Positions 16,643 through 25,551 of a stretch of 44,382 nt of DNA are shown one piece after another. Position numbers and translations under genes: made by a program. Under the pieces are notes generated by a model. The model saw only the letters and a program-made list of their open reading frames with translations, was not told the DNA's origin and searched no databases. The number at the start of each line of letters is the position of its first letter. The stretch's first letter is position 1. Origin of the DNA: Bacteroidales bacterium (lineage in GTDB: Bacteria; Bacteroidota; Bacteroidia; Bacteroidales; PWNQ01); assembly GCA_021738505.1 (NCBI GenBank), contig JAIPBW010000001.1, positions 72,659 to 117,040 on the forward strand, given 5' to 3'.

Positions 16643-17041
16643 ATTGATATAATGAAATTTAACTGTTTTTTTGATAACAAATTTTTCTTTGGGTTAACGA
16701 AAATTTATTTGTGTTTTTTGTTGATTAAAAGAATATTAAAGGGCTTGTGTCGAAATATTTAACGATTTAGAATTGCTATAAATTAAATATTTATTAACGA
16801 TAGACTTTTTCTTCTTGATTTTTGCCAGGAAATGTTAATAATACCTTAACCCAGATGGAAAATAGCATAAATTTGTAAAAGTGAAATAATCCTGCAATAT
16901 ACATGAGCCTTTACAGCAGTGCATAGTTATTCTTGCAAAATCAGATTTTGTAAATATGAAGCAAGATCCCATGGAGTAGAATTGTGGATAAGGATTCCTG
17001 AATTAATAAAACTTAATCCAATAGATCAGTAAAATAAAGTT
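16643..17041. other. AT-rich intergenic region
   Basis: About 400 bp with no gene, between the mce promoter and the 3' end of the Big_5 lipoprotein gene. Both flanking genes lie on the minus strand. I see a short inverted repeat CAAAATC/GATTTTG near 16936-16950 and one DnaA-box sequence at 16983-16991. No terminator with a clear U-tract is visible. Confidence 0.4.
16983..16991 (-). promoter_or_regulatory. DnaA-box sequence
   Basis: TGTGGATAA is the exact complement of the DnaA box TTATCCACA. It is solitary, 51 bp beyond the stop codon of the Big_5 lipoprotein gene. One chance match in a window of this size is not surprising. Confidence 0.2.
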
Positions 17042-18742
17042 TTAATGACTGTCCAAGTTATTAAAGTCCATAGTTCCTTCTATATCCCATTTGGCCCTGA
17101 CATTGAAATTTTTATGGAAAAACCAGCTTTTCTCCGGCTGAAGACCTTGTAAATAAAGTCCTGTATCCCATTGATCATTGTTATTCGAGTCTTCAATAAT
17201 TCTAATGCGATAGTTTTGAGGAGGTAAATTGTTGAAGGTTATTGTTTCAGGATCTTTTTTCCGGACCTCACGCAGAACTTCCTGATCGGTATTTGTTAGC
17301 TGCACAATATAATTTGTGTTGGGTTTTATGTTTTTCAGATGAAAAATTATATTTCCGTAATTTTCAATGGCTTTGATGTGGAAGTCATATGCTAAAGTAT
17401 CGTTCTGGAAGTCATTGATAAGGGTGAAGGCTTCCGGGTATAGTGTGATTTTATATTTTTTTTCAGGGTCCCATTTATAAGTGCCGGAAACTTTTGTTTT
17501 CAGGGTTGAATTTTTATATCCAAAATTTATTGGGATTGTATCTGAAAGACTATCTTGTTTTTCTATCATATAAATTTTTTCCTCCAGAATGGTATCAAAA
17601 GGAATTTTAGATGAAAATGTGATGTCCTGGTAGAAAGGTAACGAACCATCAGTTAGATTTGAACTAAGCAGAGTTTTATTATCTGGTTTTTTAGCCGGCT
17701 CTATCCAGGTGTTGTCATTCCACGAGTAGTGAGTGTCTGATAGTTCAAAAAATAAGCTGTCCGAAACCGGGTAATTAAAAAATAAAGTTAATGTGTCACG
17801 ATTGGGATTAAATTCCTTTACAAAATTAGTTCTGTTGATGGTTTGAATCGCTAATTGTTGAGCCGGATATTTGAACACGAATTGATAAGCGTAAGGATTT
17901 AGGGCTTTAGCTTCCGAGAGCCTTTGATTTGTATCCGCTTCATTAAAAAACCTTAGGTGTATACTTTTGGGCTGTAGCTCTCTGCGAATAGAGTCCATAT
18001 TGATAGAGTCGCGTAATAGGGAGTCATTCCTTATTGAGTCGGGTAAATTTACCGGGTTGAATGGTTTTACTAAAGTATCGGAAAAGGCTATTGCTTCACT
18101 TTTCGGATCGTAAAGATAATTTTTGTTCTGGTCATCCAATCCGAATATCTTATAGCTTCCGGGGGCAAGGTTTTCCAATTGAAAATAGCCGTTTTCGTCC
18201 GTTTTGGCAATGTAATGAGGCATCTGTTTCATCGGGATTGAATCCGCCGTTTCTTTATACAGCATAACAATCCATCCGGCTTCGGTTTTTTCAGAAAAAG
18301 CTTTTTGAGCTTGTCCCTTCAATTTTAGTGAATCCAGATAAGGACCGGTGGAAAAAGTATAGGTATAATTATCAATTTCATTTCCTTCATTTAAATCTTT
18401 TATAGAACTGCCAAAGTAGATATTATAGGTTGTATTTGATCTTAAGTTTTCCGGAATATCGAACAGCAGGGATTTGCCGCGTAGTTGAAACATCGGTTTA
18501 TCTTTTACCGGGGGTGATATCAGGACCTGATTTTGCACATCGGATAAAGTGACAAACTCATTAAATGTAATTTTTACCTGGCGGGGTTCAATATTTGCAG
18601 TTTTATTTGGCGGATCGGTTTCAACGACCTCCGGTGGATCTTCATCCCGGGGGCCGCCTTGGGGTGGCACCATAGTAGCACAAGCACTGATGATTAGAGC
18701 CAGGAATAAAAATTTTATGATCTGTTGTGTTTGTTGATTCAT
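17042..18742 (-). CDS. Big_5 Ig-like domain lipoprotein
   Basis: A 566-residue lipoprotein. The signal peptide ends in a lipobox IISAC with Cys21, followed by PPQGGPRDEDPPEV, a start typical of a widespread Bacteroidota lipoprotein family. Residues about 34-132 form a Big_5 Ig-like domain (VKITFNEFVTLSDVQNQVLI, NTTYNIYFGSSIKDLNEGN, YTYTFSTGP). A carboxypeptidase-regulatory-like segment follows (GYFQLENLAPGSYKIFGLDD at about 185-205). The end of the protein repeats that idea (FNNLPPQNYRIRIIEDSNNN). Probably anchored in the outer membrane or periplasm; the function of the family is not known. It is divergent from the M1 peptidase gene. Confidence 0.85.
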   Translation of the reverse strand: MNQQTQQIIKFLFLALIISACATMVPPQGGPRDEDPPEVVETDPPNKTANIEPRQVKITFNEFVTLSDVQNQVLISPPVKDKPMFQLRGKSLLFDIPENLRSNTTYNIYFGSSIKDLNEGNEIDNYTYTFSTGPYLDSLKLKGQAQKAFSEKTEAGWIVMLYKETADSIPMKQMPHYIAKTDENGYFQLENLAPGSYKIFGLDDQNKNYLYDPKSEAIAFSDTLVKPFNPVNLPDSIRNDSLLRDSINMDSIRRELQPKSIHLRFFNEADTNQRLSEAKALNPYAYQFVFKYPAQQLAIQTINRTNFVKEFNPNRDTLTLFFNYPVSDSLFFELSDTHYSWNDNTWIEPAKKPDNKTLLSSNLTDGSLPFYQDITFSSKIPFDTILEEKIYMIEKQDSLSDTIPINFGYKNSTLKTKVSGTYKWDPEKKYKITLYPEAFTLINDFQNDTLAYDFHIKAIENYGNIIFHLKNIKPNTNYIVQLTNTDQEVLREVRKKDPETITFNNLPPQNYRIRIIEDSNNNDQWDTGLYLQGLQPEKSWFFHKNFNVRAKWDIEGTMDFNNLDSH

Positions 18743-19049
18743 GGAATGGTTTTCTTATCGTACAAATATGGCAAATTTTTATTTTTCCGGATTGTGTTAT
18801 TCAAATGAAAAACTTTTATTTGCATCCGAGTGTTTAGCTAACGAAACGTCTGTAATATCCAAGAACTCATAAAAGCAAAACAGGGTTAAGGGAATGTCTT
18901 GGCCTCCCTGGATAAAGAAACAAATATAGCTTTTTATTTTTTATAAAATAAAGCAGCAATACATATCTTTAATTTAATCAAATATAAAAATGCAAGTATT
19001 AACCTCACGAACAACTCTTTTATTAACGATAAAAGCATTAGTTAATTTC

Positions 19050-20990
19050 ATGCCGAAAGCACAGAAAATCCTGGGCTTCATTATTGGCTTTTTTCTAATT
19101 TTAAGTCCTGCAGAAGCGCAAGATATAACAAAACAAATTAAGCAAAACCATGCTGAAAAAGTGTGTGCCCATACCCGGCTTCAACATCAATCCATGGAAA
19201 AGAATGTAAAAGCTACCGGCTGGAGCGCTTATGATCTGATTTATCACAGGATCAACTGGAATATAGATCCGGCGGTAAAAGCCATATCAGGTTCTGTATT
19301 CTCCATTTTTGAAGCCAAACAGCAGTTGGATACTTTAACATTTGATTTGCATGATAATATGACTGTTGACTCTGTTGTTTATCAGCAGAGTGTAATCAAT
19401 TATACGCATCAAAATGACAAGCTCTTTATCCAGATGCCGCAAACCGTTGCCCCGGGTCAAAAAGACTCTGTGACGGTCTACTATCATGGATCACCCGGAG
19501 GGAGCGGTTTTGGTTCCTTTATGCAGTCCACACATGATAATATACCGATCATCTGGACCCTTTCAGAACCTTATGGTGCCAGTGAATGGTGGCCCTGTAA
19601 AAACACATTGAAAGACAAAATCGACTCTATGGATATCTTTGTCCATACACAAGCTCAGTACAAAGCAGCTTCCAATGGTATTCTCGTTGATGAGACGGTA
19701 AATGGTCAGCAAAAAACGGTACACTGGAAACATCGTTATCCGATAACAACCTATCTGGTAGCTGTAGCCGTTACGGAATATGCTGAGTTTGCTGACTATG
19801 CTATGCTTAACAGCGGCGATTCTATAAAAATCCTCAATTATGTCTATCCTGAAGATTCAGCTGCGATTCGTCAACAGGCTGCAGCCACCGTTGATGTTAT
19901 GGAGCTTTTCAATGACTTGTTTATGGATTATCCTTTTCCGGAGGAAAAATATGGACATGCGCAGTTTGGCTGGGGCGGAGGCATGGAGCACCAAACAATG
20001 AGTTTTATGGGGACTTTCAATTTTGGGATTGTTGCTCATGAGTTGGCACACCAGTGGTTTGGAAATATGGTTACACTGGATAACTGGCCCGATATATGGC
20101 TGAATGAAGGGTTTGCTACCTATCTTACCGGATTGTCTTATGAGCACATGTTCAATGGCAAGTATTGGGGTATTTGGAAAGAAAATCAGATCAAACAAAT
20201 TACAAGCAAGCCCGGCGGTTCTGTTTATTGCAATGATACTACGGATGTTAGCCGCATTTTTGACAGTCGCTTATCTTATGCAAAAGGAGCAATGGTATTG
20301 CACATGCTTCGCTGGAAAATCGGAGATACGGCATTTTATAATGGAGTTCGCAATTATTTGAATGATCCCTTATTAGCTTATGATTACGCCACTACAGCCG
20401 ATTTGAAATATCATCTGGAACAAAGTAGCGGAGCAAATCTGGATGAGTTCTTGAATGATTGGTTTTACGGGGAAGGGTATCCTTCCTATTCGATAACCTG
20501 GACTCAGAATTCTGCTAATGAAATGGTTTTAAAAGTAGACCAAACGACCTCTCATTCTTCAGTAAGCTTTTTTGAAATGCCCGTTCAAATCAAAATGAAA
20601 AATAGTTCACAGGATACATTGGTTCGATTGGATCATACGCATGACGGACAAACTTTTACTGTGAATCCCGGCTTTACTGTGGATTCTGTATTTTTTGACC
20701 CCAACAATTGGATTGTTTCTGCTAATGATCAGGTTATGGTTGGTGTTGATAATCCTAAAGAGAATAATATTCGTATTTATCCAAATCCGGCTCAAGATAT
20801 GGTAAATATCGAAGGGCGACGTGAAATTATGAAAGTAGAAGTCTTTCGGGAAGATGGAATTAAAATGGATGAGGTGAACCCCCAGAAAAACAGCTACCGA
20901 TACAATTTCAGTGAGTTTATAAAAGGGGTTTACTTTTTCCGCATTACATTTTCGAAAGGAGTTGTTTCACGCAAAATCGTAAAGTTATAA
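19050..20990 (+). CDS. Secreted M1-family zinc aminopeptidase with T9SS sorting domain
   Basis: The frame opens at an ATG at 18990 (666 residues). I prefer the ATG at 19050 because it begins a compact signal peptide (MPKAQKILGFIIGFFLILSP, cleavage near AEA/QD). Residue numbers here use the long frame. The catalytic site is HELAHQW (His350, Glu351, His354) with the third zinc ligand Glu373 in NEGFATY. The substrate-binding GAMEN equivalent is GGMEH at 330-334. An N-terminal beta-sandwich domain precedes it. The C-terminal 80 residues form a type A T9SS sorting domain (IRIYPNPAQDMVNIEG to GVVSRKIVKL), so the enzyme is exported through the outer membrane and probably surface-bound. It should release N-terminal amino acids from peptides outside the cell. 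Confidence 0.93.
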   Translation: MPKAQKILGFIIGFFLILSPAEAQDITKQIKQNHAEKVCAHTRLQHQSMEKNVKATGWSAYDLIYHRINWNIDPAVKAISGSVFSIFEAKQQLDTLTFDLHDNMTVDSVVYQQSVINYTHQNDKLFIQMPQTVAPGQKDSVTVYYHGSPGGSGFGSFMQSTHDNIPIIWTLSEPYGASEWWPCKNTLKDKIDSMDIFVHTQAQYKAASNGILVDETVNGQQKTVHWKHRYPITTYLVAVAVTEYAEFADYAMLNSGDSIKILNYVYPEDSAAIRQQAAATVDVMELFNDLFMDYPFPEEKYGHAQFGWGGGMEHQTMSFMGTFNFGIVAHELAHQWFGNMVTLDNWPDIWLNEGFATYLTGLSYEHMFNGKYWGIWKENQIKQITSKPGGSVYCNDTTDVSRIFDSRLSYAKGAMVLHMLRWKIGDTAFYNGVRNYLNDPLLAYDYATTADLKYHLEQSSGANLDEFLNDWFYGEGYPSYSITWTQNSANEMVLKVDQTTSHSSVSFFEMPVQIKMKNSSQDTLVRLDHTHDGQTFTVNPGFTVDSVFFDPNNWIVSANDQVMVGVDNPKENNIRIYPNPAQDMVNIEGRREIMKVEVFREDGIKMDEVNPQKNSYRYNFSEFIKGVYFFRITFSKGVVSRKIVKL

Positions 20991-21030
20991 AACAGCCTTT
21001 TTTAATGGAATGATGCCTCATAAAAATGGT

Positions 21031-22419
21031 TTATTCAATCACAATTTGCCGTGTTTTTATTTTCTCATCATATTGTAAGCGGATCAGGTAAATGCCGGGC
21101 GATTGCTGTGAAAGATCAAAACGGATTTGGTCTTTTCTTATTTTATTTTTAGTTGCTATCAGCTTTCCTTTCGTGTCGTAGATAGTCATGTTGATTTCAC
21201 TATCGACTTTTCCGGGGATTTCAACTATAAACTTTCCGTTCGAAGGAGAAGGATAAACGTTAAAATCATTTGTCTGCTGTTGTTTCTCTTCTTTTGATGT
21301 AATAATGGCATCAAGAGTTGAACGTCCTTTACATCCTTTATAAGTGATTTCTAATGTTGTAGTATAGGTTCCGGGCGAATTGTATGTTACCAAAACGGAT
21401 TTATCTGTACTGGAAGAAGGGGTTGCAGCTGAATCGAAATACCATTGGGTGTCTGCATTTGCCCATCCTGCATTAGCTGTAAATGAATTATCGGTAAAAA
21501 GAATTTCATCCGACTCAATCCATTCATATCCTATAACAGGTTTGGGTATTGGATTAACGGTTACGCACACTGTGTCGCTGGCGGAATTTATCGTGTCGGA
21601 AATAGTAACAATAAAACATGTATCATACGGTTCGGTTCCTGGTTTCGGTAAAGTGATTGATGGTGGGTTTAGCATATTTGGCCCATGCTCCCATTCTACA
21701 TTTAAACTTCCGTATGGAAGCTTTATATTGGGTTCATCTATTCCCCAGGTATCGTTTCCTTGTCCATCATGAAATAACTGTACAAAACGGAACTTGGTAT
21801 GGGGCGAAACAGCTCCATCAGGAATTTTATTTTCATATTTGTTCCAGTAATAAAGTTCACTGTTTTGTTGCTCTTGTGGGCTAAAATGTGGTTGCCAATA
21901 TGATCCTGTTCCCGGCGTTGTTGTAGTAAATGGTGGATTTGAATCCATGTTACCTACAGGCTCTTCGTTGGGGCCCGGGAAATTATGCCAGGTAGCTCCG
22001 CTATCCACAGAATATTGCAATGCGACTCCTTCATTAGGAGCATTAGGTGCATTACATGTTCCTGTATCTTGTTGTCGCCCGTACCTCATATACCATTCGA
22101 TTACTCCACCTTCCAAAAAAACATTGACATAATCAGTAGTAAGGACTTTCGGATTCTGGTTTCTTGATCCCATCCACAAATGAGATCCAGAAGCTCCCGG
22201 CCCGCATGGATTATTAAAAGAAACATCTACGTTAATTGTTTGCCAGTTTATATTTGTATTCAAATAGGAACAGCCTCCACTTGCTGATAAGGTAACCTGT
22301 TCACCGGGACAAACTTCCTTGGGAAAAGCAATGGCTGTAATATGGCATTGAGCCATGGAAGATTGGCTGATGAATGCCAATAGAATAGTAAAAATGAAAC
22401 TGAAGTAAATACGTATCAT
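21031..22419 (-). CDS. T9SS-secreted protein with Reelin-like repeat and PKD domain
   Basis: A 462-residue secreted protein with a signal peptide ending near SMA/QC (residue 23). Residues about 70-235 resemble one Reelin subrepeat: the CG..ASG start (72-79), EWYMRYGR (109-115), a Cys-containing CNAPNAPNEGVALQYS with an Asp-box-like GATWHNF (141-147), and TKFRFVQ followed by DTWGIDEPNI (223-232). A PKD-like Ig domain spans about 300-372 (SPGTYTTTLEITYKG). Residues 385-462 are a type A T9SS sorting domain (FNVYPSPSNGKF to KTRQIVIE). It is probably a cell-surface adhesion or matrix protein. It converges with the M1 peptidase gene. Confidence 0.82.
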   Translation of the reverse strand: MIRIYFSFIFTILLAFISQSSMAQCHITAIAFPKEVCPGEQVTLSASGGCSYLNTNINWQTINVDVSFNNPCGPGASGSHLWMGSRNQNPKVLTTDYVNVFLEGGVIEWYMRYGRQQDTGTCNAPNAPNEGVALQYSVDSGATWHNFPGPNEEPVGNMDSNPPFTTTTPGTGSYWQPHFSPQEQQNSELYYWNKYENKIPDGAVSPHTKFRFVQLFHDGQGNDTWGIDEPNIKLPYGSLNVEWEHGPNMLNPPSITLPKPGTEPYDTCFIVTISDTINSASDTVCVTVNPIPKPVIGYEWIESDEILFTDNSFTANAGWANADTQWYFDSAATPSSSTDKSVLVTYNSPGTYTTTLEITYKGCKGRSTLDAIITSKEEKQQQTNDFNVYPSPSNGKFIVEIPGKVDSEINMTIYDTKGKLIATKNKIRKDQIRFDLSQQSPGIYLIRLQYDEKIKTRQIVIE

Positions 22420-22483
22420 AGCCTAAAAAATGTTTTATATACAGTTAGACTACGGCCGGATATTAAAGTTTAATATCCGAAGA

Positions 22484-23725
22484 TTATTCCGGATTAATTC
22501 TCCGGTCGGCGGCTAAGAAATTTTTTGAAATATGACGCACCGGAAATAATGAAGTAAGCCAGCCTATGAGCATTACAACGCCAAAGACAGCCAAAAAGTC
22601 CATCAGTTTCACTTTTACAGGATATGCATCTACAATGAAAGAACCGCCACCCATACCGATTAATCCAAATTGTTGCTGTAAAAAAGCAATAAATCCACCC
22701 AGCAAGATACCGCTAATAGCTCCGATAAATGTAATCAGCAAACCCTCATAGAGGAAAATGCGTTTGATTAACTTTTGACTTGCTCCCATGCTGTATAATA
22801 TCGCAATATCTTTGTTCTTGTCCAGTATGACCAGGGTAAGAGAGCCAATGATGTTAAATGTGGCAATAACTAATATCAGACTCAATATTAAAAAGGTTAT
22901 CCATTTTTCACTGCTGAGAATTTTATACAGTGTTTGTTGTTGTTCTATGCGATTCCGGATTTCAAAATCAGGCCCTAAAACAGACTTTAGCTGTGCTGCT
23001 ACTGTTTCGCTATCTGCATCATCGCTAATTTTTATTTCCAGAGCGGAAACCTCATCTTCATAATCATAGAGGTCTCTGGCAATTTCCAGAGGCACAAGAA
23101 TGTAGTTCTCATCAATTTTTGATTCTACTCCAAAAACACCTGCCGGATACACATTTTGTTGGTTAAAGGCAGACATTGGATTGATAGTAGAAGGTCCGGC
23201 ATTGCGTCTGGGGACATAAATCGAAACAGGCGTGTTGATGTTGCTCAAACGGATGCCGAGATAATAGGCTACTCCCTGACCGATTATGCCATAATTGGTA
23301 TGTCCTTGTTTGATCTTTATGTTTCCCTCAAGCATTAAACTATCCAAAGGGGTCATCTTTAGAAATGTGCTGTCAACTCCTTTTATAGTACCAACATGTT
23401 GTTGGTCTTCATAGCGAAACAATGCATTGTCTTCTATAACTTTGCTGTAATGCACTATTCCAGGAATACTATTAATCTCATCCACCGGCATATCGTCCAT
23501 GTGGAAAACTTTTCCTTCCCGGGTTGTTACTTTTAAATCCGGATTAAACGCATTAACAAGCGATAAAATCAGGTCTTCGAAACCATTGAATACGGATAAA
23601 ATCACAATAAGTGCCATTGAACCAACAGCTACGCCACTGATGGAAATCCCGGAAATAATATTAATTACGTTCCGGAAATTTCGCGAAAAAAAGTAACGAC
23701 GTGCTATGTAGAGAGCTGTGTTCAA
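22484..23725 (-). CDS. LolC/LolE-like ABC transporter permease (FtsX family)
   Basis: A 413-residue permease with the four-helix MacB/FtsX layout: a first membrane helix at about 20-45 (NIISGISISGVAVGSMALIV), a periplasmic domain of about 215 residues and three C-terminal helices (about 275-300, 320-350 and 375-400). The N-terminal ALYIARRYFFSRNF matches LolC/E-type lipoprotein-releasing permeases. The start codon is TTG at 23725, three bases after the methyltransferase stop. The next Met is inside the first helix, so TTG is very likely real. No partner ATPase gene (LolD) lies in the window. It probably pulls lipoproteins from the inner membrane for transport outward. Confidence 0.85.
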   Translation of the reverse strand: MNTALYIARRYFFSRNFRNVINIISGISISGVAVGSMALIVILSVFNGFEDLILSLVNAFNPDLKVTTREGKVFHMDDMPVDEINSIPGIVHYSKVIEDNALFRYEDQQHVGTIKGVDSTFLKMTPLDSLMLEGNIKIKQGHTNYGIIGQGVAYYLGIRLSNINTPVSIYVPRRNAGPSTINPMSAFNQQNVYPAGVFGVESKIDENYILVPLEIARDLYDYEDEVSALEIKISDDADSETVAAQLKSVLGPDFEIRNRIEQQQTLYKILSSEKWITFLILSLILVIATFNIIGSLTLVILDKNKDIAILYSMGASQKLIKRIFLYEGLLITFIGAISGILLGGFIAFLQQQFGLIGMGGGSFIVDAYPVKVKLMDFLAVFGVVMLIGWLTSLFPVRHISKNFLAADRRINPE

Positions 23726-23728
23726 CAG

Positions 23729-24541
23729 TTATTCCGTTTTCCATGCTTTAACAATGAGGCCGGTGCCACTCGGATGTTGTTTGTTAACATCCCGGTAGTT
23801 TAAACAGCAGGCTATAGGGAAAGCCAGTAAATAATAAAATGGGATCAAAATAAAAAACAGTTTAGAGACATTCAATAACTTGATAGGATATTTCATGGAT
23901 AAGCGCCAGGATATTTGCCCCGGTTTGCCATAAGAATAGCGGGCTTCTGTTTTCTGAAAACCGGCAGTTTTTAATTTTTCCTGAATAGCTTCAATATTAT
24001 ATCCGTCTCTTACATGTTCTTCAATAAACGACTCATCATCATGCTCATGTACATCTGATCCTCCCTGGTCTGATGGTGTGGAGATTAAAACCATGCCACC
24101 GGGCTTCATGGAGCGGTAGAAGTTTTTGAAAACCTCTACGTCTTCCAGGATATGTTCCATTACATCTACAGAAAGAACAAGGTCAAAATGATTGTCTTTA
24201 TAATATGTTGTAAGATCATCCACATGAAAATAGACATTAGGATAACCAATCTTTTTGAAAAACTGATTGCAATCTTCAACCTGCTCTTCTTTTACATCAA
24301 TGCCTTCAATCGTCCATTTGGGATTCATACGGATAAGAGCGTAATCATACTGTCCGAATCCGGAACCTGCATCGAGGATTTGAACGTCATCTCCTTTGTC
24401 TTTTTTCCACTCCCGCAATTCTTTTTTTACATGCCAGGTGCGCAATAACAGCCAGTCTAACATGCGATAAAAAACTTTACGCATAGCTGGTGTCCGGTTG
24501 AAAAAATTACCCAGTACTTTCTTGATGGGGTCGTATTGCAT
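23729..24541 (-). CDS. Class I SAM-dependent methyltransferase
   Basis: A 270-residue protein. The SAM-binding motif I is ILDAGSGFGQYDY (about 55-67), motif II acidic residue is in IEGIDVK, and the post-I signature is LVLSVDVMEHILED. The C-terminal third contains a hydrophobic stretch (about 225-245, LFFILIPFYYLLAFPIACC) that may tether it to the membrane. It sits between rbfA and the LolC/E-like permease in a tight same-strand cluster (16 bp and 3 bp gaps), which suggests co-transcription. The substrate is not visible; lipid, quinone or small-molecule substrates are all possible. Confidence 0.85.
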   Translation of the reverse strand: MQYDPIKKVLGNFFNRTPAMRKVFYRMLDWLLLRTWHVKKELREWKKDKGDDVQILDAGSGFGQYDYALIRMNPKWTIEGIDVKEEQVEDCNQFFKKIGYPNVYFHVDDLTTYYKDNHFDLVLSVDVMEHILEDVEVFKNFYRSMKPGGMVLISTPSDQGGSDVHEHDDESFIEEHVRDGYNIEAIQEKLKTAGFQKTEARYSYGKPGQISWRLSMKYPIKLLNVSKLFFILIPFYYLLAFPIACCLNYRDVNKQHPSGTGLIVKAWKTE

Positions 24542-24557
24542 ATCTTGAAAATTTAAA

Positions 24558-24896
24558 TTATTCCTTTAAAAGGTCGTCAATTCGTTCAATTTGATCGAGA
24601 GCATCATCCAGATAAAATTTCAGTTCAGGAATTTTCCGGACCTGCTTTCCGATTTTATTTCCTAATAACCCGCGAATTTCAGAAATGTTTTCCTCTATAC
24701 TTTCAAATAGCTTATTTTTATCTTCCGTAGCAAACAGACTGACATAAATTTTAGCCAACCCGAGGTCTTTGGTTACATGTACATGAGTAACAGTAATCAT
24801 TGCTCCCCCAAAGAGATGGCGGGTTTCCATTTGAAAAACCTCTCCTAATGTTCGCTGAATCAATCGTGAAATCTTTTCCTGTCGTTTTGTATCCAT
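24558..24896 (-). CDS. rbfA: Ribosome-binding factor A
   Basis: A 112-residue KH-type protein of normal length, needed for late maturation of the 30S subunit (5' end processing of 16S rRNA). The core motifs are MITVTHVHVTKDLGLAKIYV and the C-terminal VRKIPELKFYLDDALDQIERIDDLL. It is the first gene of a three-gene minus-strand cluster with the methyltransferase and the LolC/E-like permease. A -7-like element lies 9-16 bp upstream. Confidence 0.95.
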   Translation of the reverse strand: MDTKRQEKISRLIQRTLGEVFQMETRHLFGGAMITVTHVHVTKDLGLAKIYVSLFATEDKNKLFESIEENISEIRGLLGNKIGKQVRKIPELKFYLDDALDQIERIDDLLKE

Positions 24897-24904
24897 AACA
24901 ATTG

Positions 24905-24912
24905 CAAAATTA
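24905..24912 (-). promoter_or_regulatory. -7 element before rbfA
   Basis: On the minus strand this reads TAATTTTG, matching TAnnTTTG, 9 bases before the ATG. If used, rbfA mRNA would be almost leaderless. No clear -33 TTG. Confidence 0.3.
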
Positions 24913-25044
24913 AGATTTTTACTGATTAAAGCAGCATAAGTCTGTGGTTTTTCAATTTCTTTATTGCGAATATTAAAGATGAGCTTTGAAAAGTTATCAA
25001 CGTGTAAATGAAAATACTAACAACTGTGCTCGAAAATGTTGTTT

Positions 25045-25130
25045 GACAAGGGTTATAGCATTGTATTGGGTGGGCTTCTAAATTATGAATATAAAAAATC
25101 TGTTTTTTTTTATGTTCCAATACCCTTGTC
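25045..25130. repeat. Long imperfect hairpin, possible structured RNA
   Basis: The right arm CCAATACCCTTGTC (25117-25130) is exactly complementary to GACAAGGGT (25045-25053) plus TATTGG (25064-25069), except for one shared base and a 10-base bulge in the left arm. Inside, ATAAAAAA and TTTTTTAT (about 25091-25112) can pair as a second hairpin. It could be a small RNA, a mobile palindromic element or a long terminator-like structure. Confidence 0.45.
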
Positions 25131-25342
25131 TGAAGGCATGTTTAGCCTATGCCAAATTATTTCATATTAAGTTGATAATTAAAAATATGTTGGTGTGATG
25201 AAGGGACTTTTTAGAATCGATTGAGTTGAGTGATAATAGCTAAAAAAAGTGGCTCTAAATTTATTTTTTGGAGTTCTATAATTTGGTAAAATACAGCTTG
25301 TTAATAAAAATGCATAAAGCGAAAAGAACAGATTATCAGCCC

Positions 25343-25375
25343 CTAACGTACTAATAATTCACTTGAGTACGTTAG
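25343..25375. promoter_or_regulatory. Perfect 10-bp inverted repeat upstream of nrdJ
   Basis: CTAACGTACT (25343-25352) and AGTACGTTAG (25366-25375) form perfect arms around a 13-base loop. It has no T-tract, so it is not a terminator. It ends 66 bp upstream of the -33 box of the predicted nrdJ promoter, which is suitable for an activator or repressor site. It does not match the NrdR box pattern. Confidence 0.4.
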
Positions 25376-25441
25376 ATGCTCTACAACAGGAATTCTATGT
25401 GTAAAGTTAATAATTTGCAAGTAAATGTTAATAATTATCAT

Positions 25442-25471
25442 TTGAAAAAAAGCTTTTCTGAGTTACTTTTA
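25442..25471 (+). promoter_or_regulatory. Predicted nrdJ promoter
   Basis: TTG at 25442-25444, a 19-bp spacer and TACTTTTA at 25464-25471 fit the Bacteroidota primary promoter with one mismatch. The predicted transcription start near 25478 leaves a leader of about 74 bases containing the DnaA-box sequence. Confidence 0.45.
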
Positions 25472-25510
25472 TAACATCAAAAACAGGTAATGTTTGTAAG
25501 TATAGTTATC

Positions 25511-25519
25511 TGTGGATAA
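25511..25519 (-). promoter_or_regulatory. DnaA-box sequence in the nrdJ leader
   Basis: TGTGGATAA is an exact DnaA box (TTATCCACA on the minus strand), 33 bases downstream of the predicted nrdJ transcription start and 32 bases before the ATG. DnaA control of ribonucleotide reductase is known from the E. coli nrdAB promoter. Here a single site makes this only a possibility. Confidence 0.3.
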
Positions 25520-25551
25520 GGATAATAATCATCGCTAAAAAAATATTTGAT

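Larger units (their letters stand above)
24913..25441. other. Long intergenic region between divergent rbfA and nrdJ
   Basis: About 530 bp with no credible gene; the one frame of 64 codons on the minus strand has low-complexity content and no start context. It holds a long imperfect hairpin at 25045-25130, a small stem GGCAT/ATGCC at 25135-25153 and a perfect inverted repeat at 25343-25375. I looked for a cobalamin riboswitch because nrdJ needs B12, but saw no B12-box sequence. Confidence 0.5.

Noticed and set aside
24926..25120. 64-codon frame on the minus strand upstream of rbfA
   Set aside because: It is low-complexity, overlaps the long hairpin at 25045-25130, and has no family resemblance or start context.
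16983..25519. Replication origin suggested by two DnaA boxes
   Set aside because: The two exact boxes are 8.5 kb apart and single. There is no cluster, no AT-rich unwinding region with repeats, and no dnaA, dnaN or gidA gene.
25476..25551. Possible cobalamin riboswitch before the B12-dependent reductase
   Set aside because: The predicted leader is only about 74 bases, far too short, and no B12-box sequence is seen in the whole 655-bp gap.
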